DNA of 64,000 nt from Thermoplasmatota archaeon (lineage in GTDB: Archaea > Thermoplasmatota > Penumbrarchaeia > JANQNL01), in assembly GCA_028279585.1 (NCBI GenBank), contig JANQNL010000009.1:17399-81398 (forward strand), in the 5' to 3' direction. The notes under the pieces were generated by a model. It made no database searches, was not told where the DNA came from, and saw only the letters and a program-made list of their open reading frames with translations. Shown here one piece after another: positions 23,998 through 32,138 of the stretch. The stretch's first letter is position 1. The number at the start of each line of letters is the position of its first letter. The position numbers and the translations under genes are program-made.

Positions 23998-26900
23998 TCA
24001 GTCCCACTTCTTCGGCTCTTCCCCAGGCGGTAACTGCTTCTGGTCCGGTTTCGGTGCCTGTGCTCCGGCATCCGGTGCCGCTGTCGTCGCAGCAACCTGT
24101 GGCGTATCATCAGGTGGAGGGAAGTTCGACTTATCATCCGGTGGAGGGAACTCGCTCTCATCCTCCGGTGGCGGATAGTGGTCATCCATGTTCGGTTTCT
24201 CATCCGCTGGGGACACATGCTCTGCCATGTTGTCCTTGAACTCGGAGTCCGAGACTATCTCTGCCTCGATGTACTCCACTTCCTTCTTCTGCTCCGGCTC
24301 GGCCTGTGCAGGCTCTGCAGGTTTCTCCTCGACCTTTGGCGCAGGCTGGGCAGCAGCTGAGGCCTGCTTCTTTGCACGACGGCTTGCAGCCATCCTGCTG
24401 ACCGTGACCGAGATGACCACCACGAGCATGATTATGACGATTATGATTATGAACAAGATGAACATTATCAGGATGACTATGATGTAGAAGATGTCCGGAA
24501 GACCATCATCGCTTGTGTTGGTGTTCCACCTGTCGTAGTCGTTCTTCTCATCCTCGTAATCGTCCAGGTCGTCCTGTGTGGCATCAGAGCCGTTGAGTGG
24601 GTCAAGGCCGTTCTTGAGCTCCCACCAGTCGGGAAGTCCATCGCTATCGGTGTCTGTCTCGTCACCGCCCTGGACCTTCCAGTCGTCGTCGATACCATCG
24701 CCGCCGTCCGTACCATCGGTCCCATCTCCTCCATCGCCACCGTCTCCTCCGTCGCCACCGTCACCGCCATCTCCTCCATCGCCACCATCCCCACCGTCGC
24801 CACCATCACCGCCATCGGTACCGTCTGTGCCGTCCCCTCCATCACCGCCATCGCCACCGTCATCAGGAGCTCCGGGCACGTATGGGACAGTGATGAACTG
24901 GATACAGACATCAGAGGTGTTCATTCCATCAGTGACAACAAGGGTCACGATGTACGTCTTGTTGATGCTCAATGGGACGTAGGAGTGATCTATGGTCGCT
25001 CCTTCTCCAGAGTTCCCATCACCGAAGTTCCACTGATAAGTAAGGGTCGTAGAGTCAGGGTCGTCCGCAGCATTTGCGTTGAATGTGATGTTATTACTAT
25101 TGTCCGGGTCCACGATGTAGGTGAAGTTGTTGTTGGTCGGGGGTGTGTTCACCAGGATCAGGGTCAGAGTGAACGTGTTCGAACTAACATCGTTCTCACC
25201 ATCGTCTGCTGTGAAGTACACATCCGTAAGCGACGAATCCCCATCTGTGGGTGACCACGAAGCAACGTTCGTCACAGCATCGATGTCGATCTCTGGGTTG
25301 TTGCAGGTGAACGTCAAGCCGCCTTCCTCGTCCCAGAAGTGGTCGTCCAGGTCGATGCTCCATATCTGGCCCTTGACGACGTCCGCGTCAGAGATGGTCA
25401 GGTTGAAGACCGGCAGGTCGTTGACACTGACGTACGTAAGATCGATGGCAGGTGCTGAAACGTTCATGGAGCTGTTGTCCGCATCGATGGCTGCGAACAC
25501 CACATCCTCCAATGAGTCAGCATCGTTGGCTGGTGTCCAAGATGCAGAACCATTGGCGTGGATGGTGATCTCCGGTTCACTGCACCAGAACGTAAGACCA
25601 GCTGCGTCCTCCTCGTCGTCGAAGCACTCGGTAAGGAAGACCCGCCATGTGGTCTCCTCGTACACATCTGTGTCGTTCAATCCACCAAGGTATTCAGGCA
25701 TGTCGTTGACAGGGATGAACGTCAGGGTTATCCCCAAAGAATCCACGGTCAATGCGCCGTTGTCTGCATCCGTGGCTGTGAAGACCACGTTAGAAAGCGT
25801 AGCATCACCTTCTACAGGCGACCACTCCGCTGTCCCGTTCGGATGTACCGTGATCTCAGAATGACTACATGAGAACGTCAATCCAGCATCGTCCTCGAAG
25901 TCATAGAACACCTCGTGGAGGTCCACCAACCATGTGGTGTCCTCTTCCACGGAGGTATCGTTCATCGGACCGACATAGTATGGCTCGAAGTTCCGGGCGT
26001 CCAGATAGACGAGCAGCTTGTAATAGGTCCAGAGAAGGTTGTTCGAGGTATCGTAGACCTCGACATAGAAGTTATACAATCCAGCAGTATCTGTGGAGTA
26101 GTACCAGCTGTGATAGTCGTACTCATAGCCATGGACCGTATAGTTATCGTAGGCAATGCCCACCAGGCCCCCACCATTGGCATAGACCTCGATCACCACT
26201 TTCACATCGTAGTGATGCGAGGTCGAGTCGATGTCATAGAATATCTCGGCAGTGTCAGGATCGGACCCTCTGCCATCCAAGTTGAAGGTATCGACACCCA
26301 CATCCCAGATGAGAGTCTCGTTGACCTCGAGATAGATGGGGTCGTAATACAAAGCCTCCTCGATGTTCCCGAACGCGTCCTCAACAAAGAGCCGGAACGT
26401 GAACCATCCAGAGCTCAGAGCAGAGACGGTGATGGAGCGCTGGTCTGCAGCTGCACCGGACACAGTGTAATTGTCATAGAAGGTCGTGATGTAGACACCT
26501 GTGTCGTTGTACACATCCAATGAAACACTGACGGACTCGGAGCTGTTGCCTGAATCCACATCGTAGTACATATTGAAGGTCTCGAAGAACCCATCGAAGT
26601 CGTCATCACTGATCGTACCATAGGTGGAAGCCCTGTAGAACTCCTCGTTCTCACCACCGTTGTCGGTCTCCATCCAGCAGTTGTAGATTATTTCAAAGTC
26701 CCGAACATATCCGCTGGCATCTATCAAGTATACGACGTAGATGAAGTTGTCACGACCACCGCTTAGTGTGAACACGATGTTGCGCTCGTCAACACTGGTC
26801 CCAGTGGTGAGCCATGAGTCGGACTGAGAGCCTCTCTCTGTGAACGTGTAGTCGTAAACGTAGACCCACAGATAGACTGTCTCTGAAGACAGCGTTGTGT

Positions 26901-28353
26901 CCACATCGTAGTAGGTTGTTATCCTGTCGTTGAATCCATCTGCGTCACTGTCGTCCATGACACAGTAAGCATCCTTCAGGTATGACGTGGCTGTGATGAA
27001 GTTGAGGTCCATGGTAGAGCCTGAAGCGGAGAAGCTCGTCATCGATATGGCTGTACCCGAGCCACTGTTGTCGTCATTGTTAGGTGTCGATGAACTTGTG
27101 AAGCCTGTTCGAAGGAACCATGGATCACCATCATCGCCTCGGTTCTGACTATCGTCTAGGTCCGTCCTCCCATCAGCTTCCTCAAGGTCCACACGCTTGT
27201 GGCTTTCATCGTCATTGACGTTGTTGGCAGCTATTGACCCGACGTTGTCGTCGATATGCCATATCAATATCCCTTCACCAGGCAGGTTAGAATCATAACC
27301 GGTCTGCTGCCTGTTCTCTATCAGGAAATATTCGTTCGTGTTCAGAACGACCTTCAATGCCACTGCGTTCGTCTCTACCTGCTGCAAGGTCCTGTCAATG
27401 GACTGACCGGATACGACCGTTGGTGTGATCCAGCCAAGCTGGACCTTGGACCAGGCACAGAGGTGAGCGGGTGTGTTGCCACCGCCCAGCCATCCTCCGG
27501 AGCCCATGAGCCCCCATTCGCCGATACCCTCGGACGAACCATCAGTATCATACAGGTCTGGAAGACCGAGGTCGTGGCCGAACTCGTGGGCAAAGACACC
27601 CATGACGGTCTTTTCCGACTGCATCATGTATCCCACGGTGTCGGTATCTGTTGCGCGGGTTGTGAACCGGACACCATCAACTGAAGCATCTGTGAACCCT
27701 GTGTAACCCTGGCCGTGCATGATCCACCTGTGGGACCAGATGTCGTTACCGACACCGGAGCTTGCCTGATCATTGCCGGCCGCTATGATACAGATGTGGA
27801 CCTCGTCGGTCTGCAGGACGTTGTCACCATCCGTATCGTAGGTTGAGAAGTCAATGTCCTTGTCTGCAAGGAGTATAGCTTCACGAGCAAGGGCGTTGAT
27901 GTAACCGTTCTTGTCATCTATCCCGGTGGTGCTGTCTGCACCGTAGAAGGTATGGCTTTTAGAGCTTCGATACCAACCGGACCCAGCCACTGTTCCTGTC
28001 ACGGTCAGCTGGTTGTAGGAGACCTCGGAATAGTAGTTCCTCATGCTTCCTGCCATTGTGCCGAAGAGCAGGTTGTTGAAGTATGCCTTGGTCTTGACAC
28101 CAGGCAGGTCGTCGAAGTCCACCATGATGGCGATGATGGTCTCAGTACCGGTTATCCTTCCCTGCCTTGATGCAGGAACGCTTTTGGAGATGGGGAAGAC
28201 ATCGACAGTGTCGATGACCTCCATATCTGTCCCATCTGTGATCTCTGGCATCACAGCAAGCTGTGCTGTACCAGTGGATGTCATCACTATCAGTGAGACC
28301 AGAAGAAGAAGGGTCGTGATAGCAAGACAAGTGAGCTTTCTCGAATTAAGCAT
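23998..28353 (-). CDS. M6-family secreted metalloprotease, membrane-anchored
   Basis: 1451 residues. Signal peptide about 1-31. M6 (immune inhibitor A-like) catalytic domain about 60-400 with zinc site HEFGHDLGLPD (about 254-264) and Met-turn GLMGSGG. About 450-860 are three beta-sandwich repeats with YYDVD. About 870-1130 are three repeats with FxDxEDAAGLTF, then a PKD domain (YQWNFGDGNSG), a long Gly-Gly-Asp linker, and a Ca-binding DTDSDGLPDWWELKNGLDP. One membrane helix lies at about 1290-1318, followed by a Pro-rich cytoplasmic tail with three PPP(E/D)D units. It should degrade proteins outside the cell while staying attached. RBS GCGAGGG and TATA about 28385-28393. Confidence 0.9.
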   Translation of the reverse strand: MLNSRKLTCLAITTLLLLVSLIVMTSTGTAQLAVMPEITDGTDMEVIDTVDVFPISKSVPASRQGRITGTETIIAIMVDFDDLPGVKTKAYFNNLLFGTMAGSMRNYYSEVSYNQLTVTGTVAGSGWYRSSKSHTFYGADSTTGIDDKNGYINALAREAILLADKDIDFSTYDTDGDNVLQTDEVHICIIAAGNDQASSGVGNDIWSHRWIMHGQGYTGFTDASVDGVRFTTRATDTDTVGYMMQSEKTVMGVFAHEFGHDLGLPDLYDTDGSSEGIGEWGLMGSGGWLGGGNTPAHLCAWSKVQLGWITPTVVSGQSIDRTLQQVETNAVALKVVLNTNEYFLIENRQQTGYDSNLPGEGILIWHIDDNVGSIAANNVNDDESHKRVDLEEADGRTDLDDSQNRGDDGDPWFLRTGFTSSSTPNNDDNSGSGTAISMTSFSASGSTMDLNFITATSYLKDAYCVMDDSDADGFNDRITTYYDVDTTLSSETVYLWVYVYDYTFTERGSQSDSWLTTGTSVDERNIVFTLSGGRDNFIYVVYLIDASGYVRDFEIIYNCWMETDNGGENEEFYRASTYGTISDDDFDGFFETFNMYYDVDSGNSSESVSVSLDVYNDTGVYITTFYDNYTVSGAAADQRSITVSALSSGWFTFRLFVEDAFGNIEEALYYDPIYLEVNETLIWDVGVDTFNLDGRGSDPDTAEIFYDIDSTSHHYDVKVVIEVYANGGGLVGIAYDNYTVHGYEYDYHSWYYSTDTAGLYNFYVEVYDTSNNLLWTYYKLLVYLDARNFEPYYVGPMNDTSVEEDTTWLVDLHEVFYDFEDDAGLTFSCSHSEITVHPNGTAEWSPVEGDATLSNVVFTATDADNGALTVDSLGITLTFIPVNDMPEYLGGLNDTDVYEETTWRVFLTECFDDEEDAAGLTFWCSEPEITIHANGSASWTPANDADSLEDVVFAAIDADNSSMNVSAPAIDLTYVSVNDLPVFNLTISDADVVKGQIWSIDLDDHFWDEEGGLTFTCNNPEIDIDAVTNVASWSPTDGDSSLTDVYFTADDGENDVSSNTFTLTLILVNTPPTNNNFTYIVDPDNSNNITFNANAADDPDSTTLTYQWNFGDGNSGEGATIDHSYVPLSINKTYIVTLVVTDGMNTSDVCIQFITVPYVPGAPDDGGDGGDGGDGTDGTDGGDGGDGGDGGDGGDGGDGGDGGDGGDGGDGTDGTDGGDGIDDDWKVQGGDETDTDSDGLPDWWELKNGLDPLNGSDATQDDLDDYEDEKNDYDRWNTNTSDDGLPDIFYIIVILIMFILFIIIIVIIMLVVVISVTVSRMAASRRAKKQASAAAQPAPKVEEKPAEPAQAEPEQKKEVEYIEAEIVSDSEFKDNMAEHVSPADEKPNMDDHYPPPEDESEFPPPDDKSNFPPPDDTPQVAATTAAPDAGAQAPKPDQKQLPPGEEPKKWD

Positions 28354-28477
28354 AGCAAACCCTCGCAGACCAAGCTTAGCTTAGTATTTTATGAGTGAGA
28401 TTGAAATTCATACATAAAGCAATGCCATTATTGTGTGCTTGATATGTCAAAATCGGGGGTAGATCAATCCCATTGGT

Positions 28478-29065
28478 CTACTCGAACCTGTCATTGAGAA
28501 TTCTCATCCTATCTTCTGTGATATCCTCTGCCAACAGACCGAAAACGAGTTGGTCGAACTCCTTCCCTTTCTTACTGTGGAACTTTCGTCTGGTTCCTTC
28601 GTAGTTGAATCCACACTTCTCCATCATCTTGCGGGAGTTGGGGTTGTTGGATTGACAGTCACCATTGAGCCTTCGTGCATCCAGAACAGAGAAAGCATAG
28701 AAGATGAGGAACTCACACGCCGTGGTCCCGTAGCCTTTCCTCCAGTGCCCATCATCTGTCTGGACACCGACGATGTAAGAACCAGGATGAAATGGGAGTG
28801 GCTCCAATGCGCACTCACCGATGTAGTTCCCATCCTTGGCCCGGATGGTGAACGAGGGGACCTTCGGCAGCTCATCTTTCTCGATCGCATCTGCAATACC
28901 CTTGACCACGCGATCGAAGTATCCATGGGTCTGTTCTGGAGTGTTGGGGCCAAAGAACATCGTCTTCGTAACAGACTCTTTGGCAAGCATCAGAACAAGG
29001 TCATCCATATCACTTTCGACCTGATAATTGAACACCAGCTCATCACTTTCCCATCTGATCCTCAT
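28478..29065 (-). CDS. GNAT-family N-acetyltransferase
   Basis: 195 residues. The acetyl-CoA pyrophosphate-binding motif is GHWRKGYGTTA (about residues 109-119), followed by ARRLNGDCQSNNPNSRKMMEKCGF, the usual RimJ/RimL-type ending. The frame extends to 29293 through the upstream gene; the ATG at 29065 sits 4 bp after that gene's stop, so they form an operon. It probably acetylates an N-terminus, amino group or small molecule; the substrate cannot be read from sequence. Confidence 0.85.
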   Translation of the reverse strand: MRIRWESDELVFNYQVESDMDDLVLMLAKESVTKTMFFGPNTPEQTHGYFDRVVKGIADAIEKDELPKVPSFTIRAKDGNYIGECALEPLPFHPGSYIVGVQTDDGHWRKGYGTTACEFLIFYAFSVLDARRLNGDCQSNNPNSRKMMEKCGFNYEGTRRKFHSKKGKEFDQLVFGLLAEDITEDRMRILNDRFE

Positions 29066-29069
29066 ACCA

Positions 29070-30035
29070 TCACACTCCCGGTGTCTCAGCAACAGCAGCA
29101 AAGAAACCCGGTGTCGGCAGATAGTACCACCTATCCCCGAATCGCTCCTTCTTGTAGCTCTCGATAAGACACGAGGTGTACATATATAGCACCATCTTCG
29201 TCCCCATCTCCTCCCTCCAGCTCTTCCACCCGCCCTTCTTCCGAAAAGCCGTGACACTGCTGGTGCCCTTGTGCACACCCCCAGCGCTGTCAAGTGTGCC
29301 TACCGTGAACTTGCCCTCCTCCTTGCACGTGACATCCACGCTTGGAAGCGACGTTACCTCTGGTGCTCTCTCATCCCTGTAGTAGAATACAGACATGCCT
29401 ACGTTGTGTCCATACGGCATGTTGTTGTCGAACTCCACCTCGTAGCCTACCTTCTTCTGGTCCTCGAAGATCCTGAAACCATTGACCGTGAAGTAGGAAC
29501 GGAGTTCGTCCATGTACTTGACGATATCAAGCTGGATATCAGAAAGCTTCGCCCGTGCTTCTGGAACCCCCAGAAGATGCAGGGTCTGCAGAAGCTCATC
29601 ATCCCTGGTCAAAAGACTTGGCATGAACCAGTCGGTGTCCACCATCAGGTCCACCATGCGTGGGTCTGTCCAGATCCTCTCATACTCCGGCTGGACCGGA
29701 CGCATGCGCAGCCTGTCCCTCAAAGATATCAGGAGGGCTTTGTCAACAGAGAAGGAGCGCTCGTTCCATGGGGTGTGTGGTTCTTCCAATGCCTCGCCAA
29801 AGACACCGTCGTTGTCAGCGCACCACGCAGATACCGCAAGCCATTCGTCAAGGTCGTCCATGTGATAGAACCACAGGCGCAGCTCCTGCTTGGCCGCGAG
29901 ATACTCCTTGTAGGTGTCCGAGGGCCAGAAGTCGAAGTCCGAATCGGTCCAGCCTGGGTCGTCCTTGGCTACAGCCTCGAGCTTGCGGAGTGCTTCCACA
30001 CGGGTCGAAAGTTCCTTCCCGACATCCCTAGGCAT
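29070..30035 (-). CDS. Conserved-looking protein of unknown function
   Basis: 321 residues, soluble, acidic, and not recognised. The N-terminal half is helical (ALRKLEAVAKDDPGWTDSDF), the middle has a coiled helix (ARAKLSDIQLDIVKYMDELR), and the C-terminal third is beta-rich with NNMPYGHNVGMSVFYYRDE. ATG 30035 was chosen because a TATA box (30057-30065) is centred 26 nt upstream; the frame extends to 30119 across that promoter. It forms an operon with the GNAT gene, 4 bp apart. Divergent from the lipoprotein 30123..30659. Confidence 0.7.
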   Translation of the reverse strand: MPRDVGKELSTRVEALRKLEAVAKDDPGWTDSDFDFWPSDTYKEYLAAKQELRLWFYHMDDLDEWLAVSAWCADNDGVFGEALEEPHTPWNERSFSVDKALLISLRDRLRMRPVQPEYERIWTDPRMVDLMVDTDWFMPSLLTRDDELLQTLHLLGVPEARAKLSDIQLDIVKYMDELRSYFTVNGFRIFEDQKKVGYEVEFDNNMPYGHNVGMSVFYYRDERAPEVTSLPSVDVTCKEEGKFTVGTLDSAGGVHKGTSSVTAFRKKGGWKSWREEMGTKMVLYMYTSCLIESYKKERFGDRWYYLPTPGFFAAVAETPGV

Positions 30036-30122
30036 ATAGAGCAGGAGGTAGTGTTTGCATAAAATACTTGCCTGGAAATTGTAACCATGGGAATTATAAA
30101 CCACCCCATCTATCAGCATACA
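30036..30122. promoter_or_regulatory. Compact divergent leaderless promoters
   Basis: Two TATA boxes back to back: GCATAAAAT (30057-30065, reading left, 26 nt to ATG 30035) and ATTATAAA (30093-30100, reading right, 26 nt to ATG 30123). The whole control region is 87 bp. Confidence 0.65.
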
Positions 30123-30659
30123 ATGAAGCGGGCCATCCCATTCCTGATACTCTTGGTGTTCCTTGCAGGATGTACGACCACGACTACAGAGACCGTGGAG
30201 TACGAACCAGGGATCATCGAAGTCACTTTCTTCGAAGGTACCAGAGTGTCCCAGGCCCAGACCTTACTGCTCAACCACAGCCTTACCTTGCCTGATGATG
30301 TCCTCAACACCATCTCTGCAGTTGCTGTGATGGTGGACCAGGACATGGTGGCAGAGATCGAGGCCGTTATCATCAACTACACCAGGGTCATCGATGCCTA
30401 CAGCTGTAACTGCTCCGAGGCAAAGATCACTGTGAGCTTCACAGGGCTTGTGTCGCAGCTGTTCGTCGATGAGATGGTCTCGCAGTTCGTCAACGCCAGT
30501 GTTCTTGAGAACGGTGAGTATCTGGAGAAGACCACTGTTTCTGGACCGCTACAGATAACGGTCGAGGTCGGAACTGAACAGGCCATCATCGATACTTTGA
30601 CCGCGGATCCACTCGTATCAGCTACTATCAGGATAGAAAAGGTCTCTCCTGAAGAGTAG
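30123..30659 (+). CDS. Lipoprotein of unknown function
   Basis: 178 residues. Signal peptide with lipobox VFLAGC (cysteine about residue 17) and a Thr-rich linker. The mature part is alpha-beta with repeated VSFTG/VEVGTEQ-type strands, which looks like two ferredoxin-like subdomains. It also has the pair SCNC. It should be lipid-anchored outside the membrane. The ATG at 30123 follows a TATA box by 26 nt; an earlier in-frame ATG (30087) would place 12 residues before the signal peptide and lies within the promoter. Function unknown. Confidence 0.75.
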   Translation: MKRAIPFLILLVFLAGCTTTTTETVEYEPGIIEVTFFEGTRVSQAQTLLLNHSLTLPDDVLNTISAVAVMVDQDMVAEIEAVIINYTRVIDAYSCNCSEAKITVSFTGLVSQLFVDEMVSQFVNASVLENGEYLEKTTVSGPLQITVEVGTEQAIIDTLTADPLVSATIRIEKVSPEE

Positions 30660-30714
30660 TCCAATCATTATCCTTTTTAACCGACACTACAATTCCCCTA
30701 ACCGAGGGTTTATC

Positions 30715-31383
30715 GTGGGTAAGGCCAAGAAGAAAGCGGATTCTGATACTGAGGAGCTCGAAAAAGCAGTGGACACCATTGCCGACGAGATTAAGAAAGA
30801 GATCCGAAAAGAAAAAAAGAAGTCCAAAACCTCGGAGCCTGAAGACGAGTTCGCAAAGATGCGAAAGGAGTTCGAGGACTCCATGCGGAACCGGGAGTAT
30901 CCTCCGGACTTCGACAAGGAGGCCTTCATCAAAAAGGAGATGAAGAAGTACGACCGCGATATGTCTTGGGCTCGTGAAGAGAACGAAGCTGAAGCTGAAG
31001 AAATGAAGAGCAAAAAGAAGAAGAAGTCCGGTCCCAGAGCCATCGACCCAGACTCCATCGGCGCATCTAGTCCTCCCCCGCGGACCTACAAGAAAAAGAG
31101 CTCTGTAGATGGGGCAAAACTTGGTGTCTCTTTATTCACCGTTCTGTTCCTGACAATAATCTCGCTGGTCATGTCCGCTTTGTGGCTTGCCTTCCTTTAC
31201 TGGTGCTGGCTTGGTCTTGAAGCAAGATGGGACATCTTCCTGTTCCACCTACCACTTCCCAAGTTCTGCTGCCAAACGTGCGTCATACTATCAGCGATCT
31301 GTACCGTACTAGGATTTTTCGGAACGCTTGCTTCGAGGATAAAGAAGGCATACAGTGCGTCCACTGGGGAAGATATGGACTGA
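30715..31383 (+). CDS. Membrane protein with long charged N-terminal domain
   Basis: 222 residues, GTG start with GAGGG upstream. Residues 1-130 are highly charged, Lys/Glu-rich and probably coiled or disordered (EIKKEIRKEKKKSKTSE). Two hydrophobic segments at the C-terminus (about 137-165 and 178-205) form a hairpin with CCQTC between them. The charged domain should face the cytoplasm. No family recognised. It may bind nucleic acid or ribosomes near the membrane, given the basic stretches, but this is speculation. Confidence 0.7.
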   Translation: MGKAKKKADSDTEELEKAVDTIADEIKKEIRKEKKKSKTSEPEDEFAKMRKEFEDSMRNREYPPDFDKEAFIKKEMKKYDRDMSWAREENEAEAEEMKSKKKKKSGPRAIDPDSIGASSPPPRTYKKKSSVDGAKLGVSLFTVLFLTIISLVMSALWLAFLYWCWLGLEARWDIFLFHLPLPKFCCQTCVILSAICTVLGFFGTLASRIKKAYSASTGEDMD

Positions 31384-31386
31384 ACA

Positions 31387-31566
31387 TCAGCTCCACAACC
31401 TGACCTCTCCCCCCATCACTTCCCCCGGCCACTGGACAGGCCCCAGTACCTTCACCTTACCCTGAGCAAGCTCCCCATCAGCGATCCTGTGGAACACTCC
31501 GTCTGGGTCTTGCATGAGAACCTCCGGCCCCTCCCAACCCTCACAGTATCCCCAAACGTATAACAT
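31387..31566 (-). CDS. Small GPVQ-family protein (59 aa)
   Basis: Begins MLYVWGYCEGWEGPEV and ends with VLGPVQWPGEVMGGEVRLWS. The N-terminus matches the copy at 3537 and the C-terminus matches those at 14336 and 20552, so it links the family. A TATA box (31590-31598) lies 26-28 nt before ATG 31566, giving a leaderless transcript. Hairpin RNA C starts 158 bp away in the opposite direction, the same spacing as for the 3537 copy. Probably a folded beta-rich domain; function unknown. It nearly touches the stop of the membrane-protein gene (31383). Confidence 0.65.
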   Translation of the reverse strand: MLYVWGYCEGWEGPEVLMQDPDGVFHRIADGELAQGKVKVLGPVQWPGEVMGGEVRLWS

Positions 31567-31667
31567 CGATGTACCTTACGTTCTCGAGTGTTATAAACTT
31601 GAGTAGGATTTCCATTTCCACGAGTGCGAATTGTAATTTGGTTGATAAATTAACAAGCGTGCAGTTT

Positions 31668-31790
31668 CGGCAATTTCCGTTTGTACAGTAAAGGTTTTAA
31701 TAGCTCTGATGAACAAAGGCTCGTGGGGATCACCATGGTGTGATGTGTAGCCTTTGGTCCCCACACTCATGCTTTTCTCGATTTCCGTTC
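31668..31790 (+). repeat. Repeat unit C carrying hairpin RNA and promoter
   Basis: It has the shared GGCAATTTCCG box, ACAGTAAA, TATA-like TTTTAATA (31695-31702), hairpin and T-rich end. Unlike units A and B it lacks the second half with CTGCTACC. A DUF2683 antitoxin gene follows instead of a minus-strand gene end. Confidence 0.65.
31725..31778 (+). ncRNA. Hairpin RNA, copy C
   Basis: GGGGATCA (31725-31732) pairs with TGGTCCCC (31755-31762). The C-to-T change against copies A and B turns a G-C pair into G.U, so the stem is kept. The loop keeps TGGTGTGATGT and GTAGC. The TATA box is centred 26 nt before the first G. CTTTTC follows. The alternative local hairpin is the palindrome CACCATGGTG. 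Confidence 0.65.
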
Positions 31791-31849
31791 GAACCAATAT
31801 CTGCTTATTAGCAGTATATTTGCGAGTCATTGCATGTCCTTCAGATCCA

Positions 31850-31894
31850 AAGATGTTACAAAACAGTACAAATACTTACAAAACGTAACATCTT
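31850..31894. promoter_or_regulatory. Inverted-repeat operator before the DUF2683 gene
   Basis: AAGATGTTAC (31850-31859) and GTAACATCTT (31885-31894) form a perfect 10-bp inverted repeat ending 17 bp before the ATG at 31912, with TA-rich promoter-like sequence in the 25-bp spacer. It is suitable for autorepression by the antitoxin or for another dimeric regulator. Confidence 0.6.
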
Positions 31895-31911
31895 TAAGAA
31901 CAGGTGATCGA

Positions 31912-32136
31912 ATGGTCCAAGCCGTCATCACGCTCACAGAGCACGAGGATAGGGTAGTCAACGCCGTCAAGGGAAAGTATGGTCTGAAGAACAAGTCCCA
32001 GGCCATAGAACACATCATCCTTGCTTATGAGACCGAGCTTCTGGATGCAAAGCTTCGACCGGAGTTCATTGATAAGATGCAGCAGAGGCAAAAGGAACCT
32101 GTCGTCACAGTCAAGGACATGCGTGAGCATTTCTGA
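31912..32136 (+). CDS. DUF2683-type antitoxin, apparently orphan
   Basis: 74 residues: MVQAVITLTEHEDRVVNAVK, then KYGLKNKSQAIEHII and LRPEFIDKM. This is the typical layout of the DUF2683 family, MetJ/Arc-like proteins that usually precede a RelE-type toxin. The frame continues upstream to 31834, but that part crosses the operator. No toxin gene follows; the next gene is the end of the giant beta-helix gene on the other strand, 3 bp away. It may be a leftover regulator or act in trans. Confidence 0.8.
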   Translation: MVQAVITLTEHEDRVVNAVKGKYGLKNKSQAIEHIILAYETELLDAKLRPEFIDKMQQRQKEPVVTVKDMREHF

Positions 32137-32138
32137 TT

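Noticed and set aside
24660..24870. Short tandem repeats resembling a CRISPR or minisatellite
   Set aside because: They encode the Gly-Gly-Asp linker of the M6 protease in frame; no unique spacers of constant length.
24578..24982. PPS-repeat open frame on the plus strand
   Set aside because: Antisense of the GGD linker of the M6 protease; no promoter or ribosome binding site.
28478..29293. 271-codon version of the GNAT gene
   Set aside because: The extra 76 codons are Arg/Gly-rich and lie inside the upstream gene; ATG 29065 follows that gene's stop by 4 bp.
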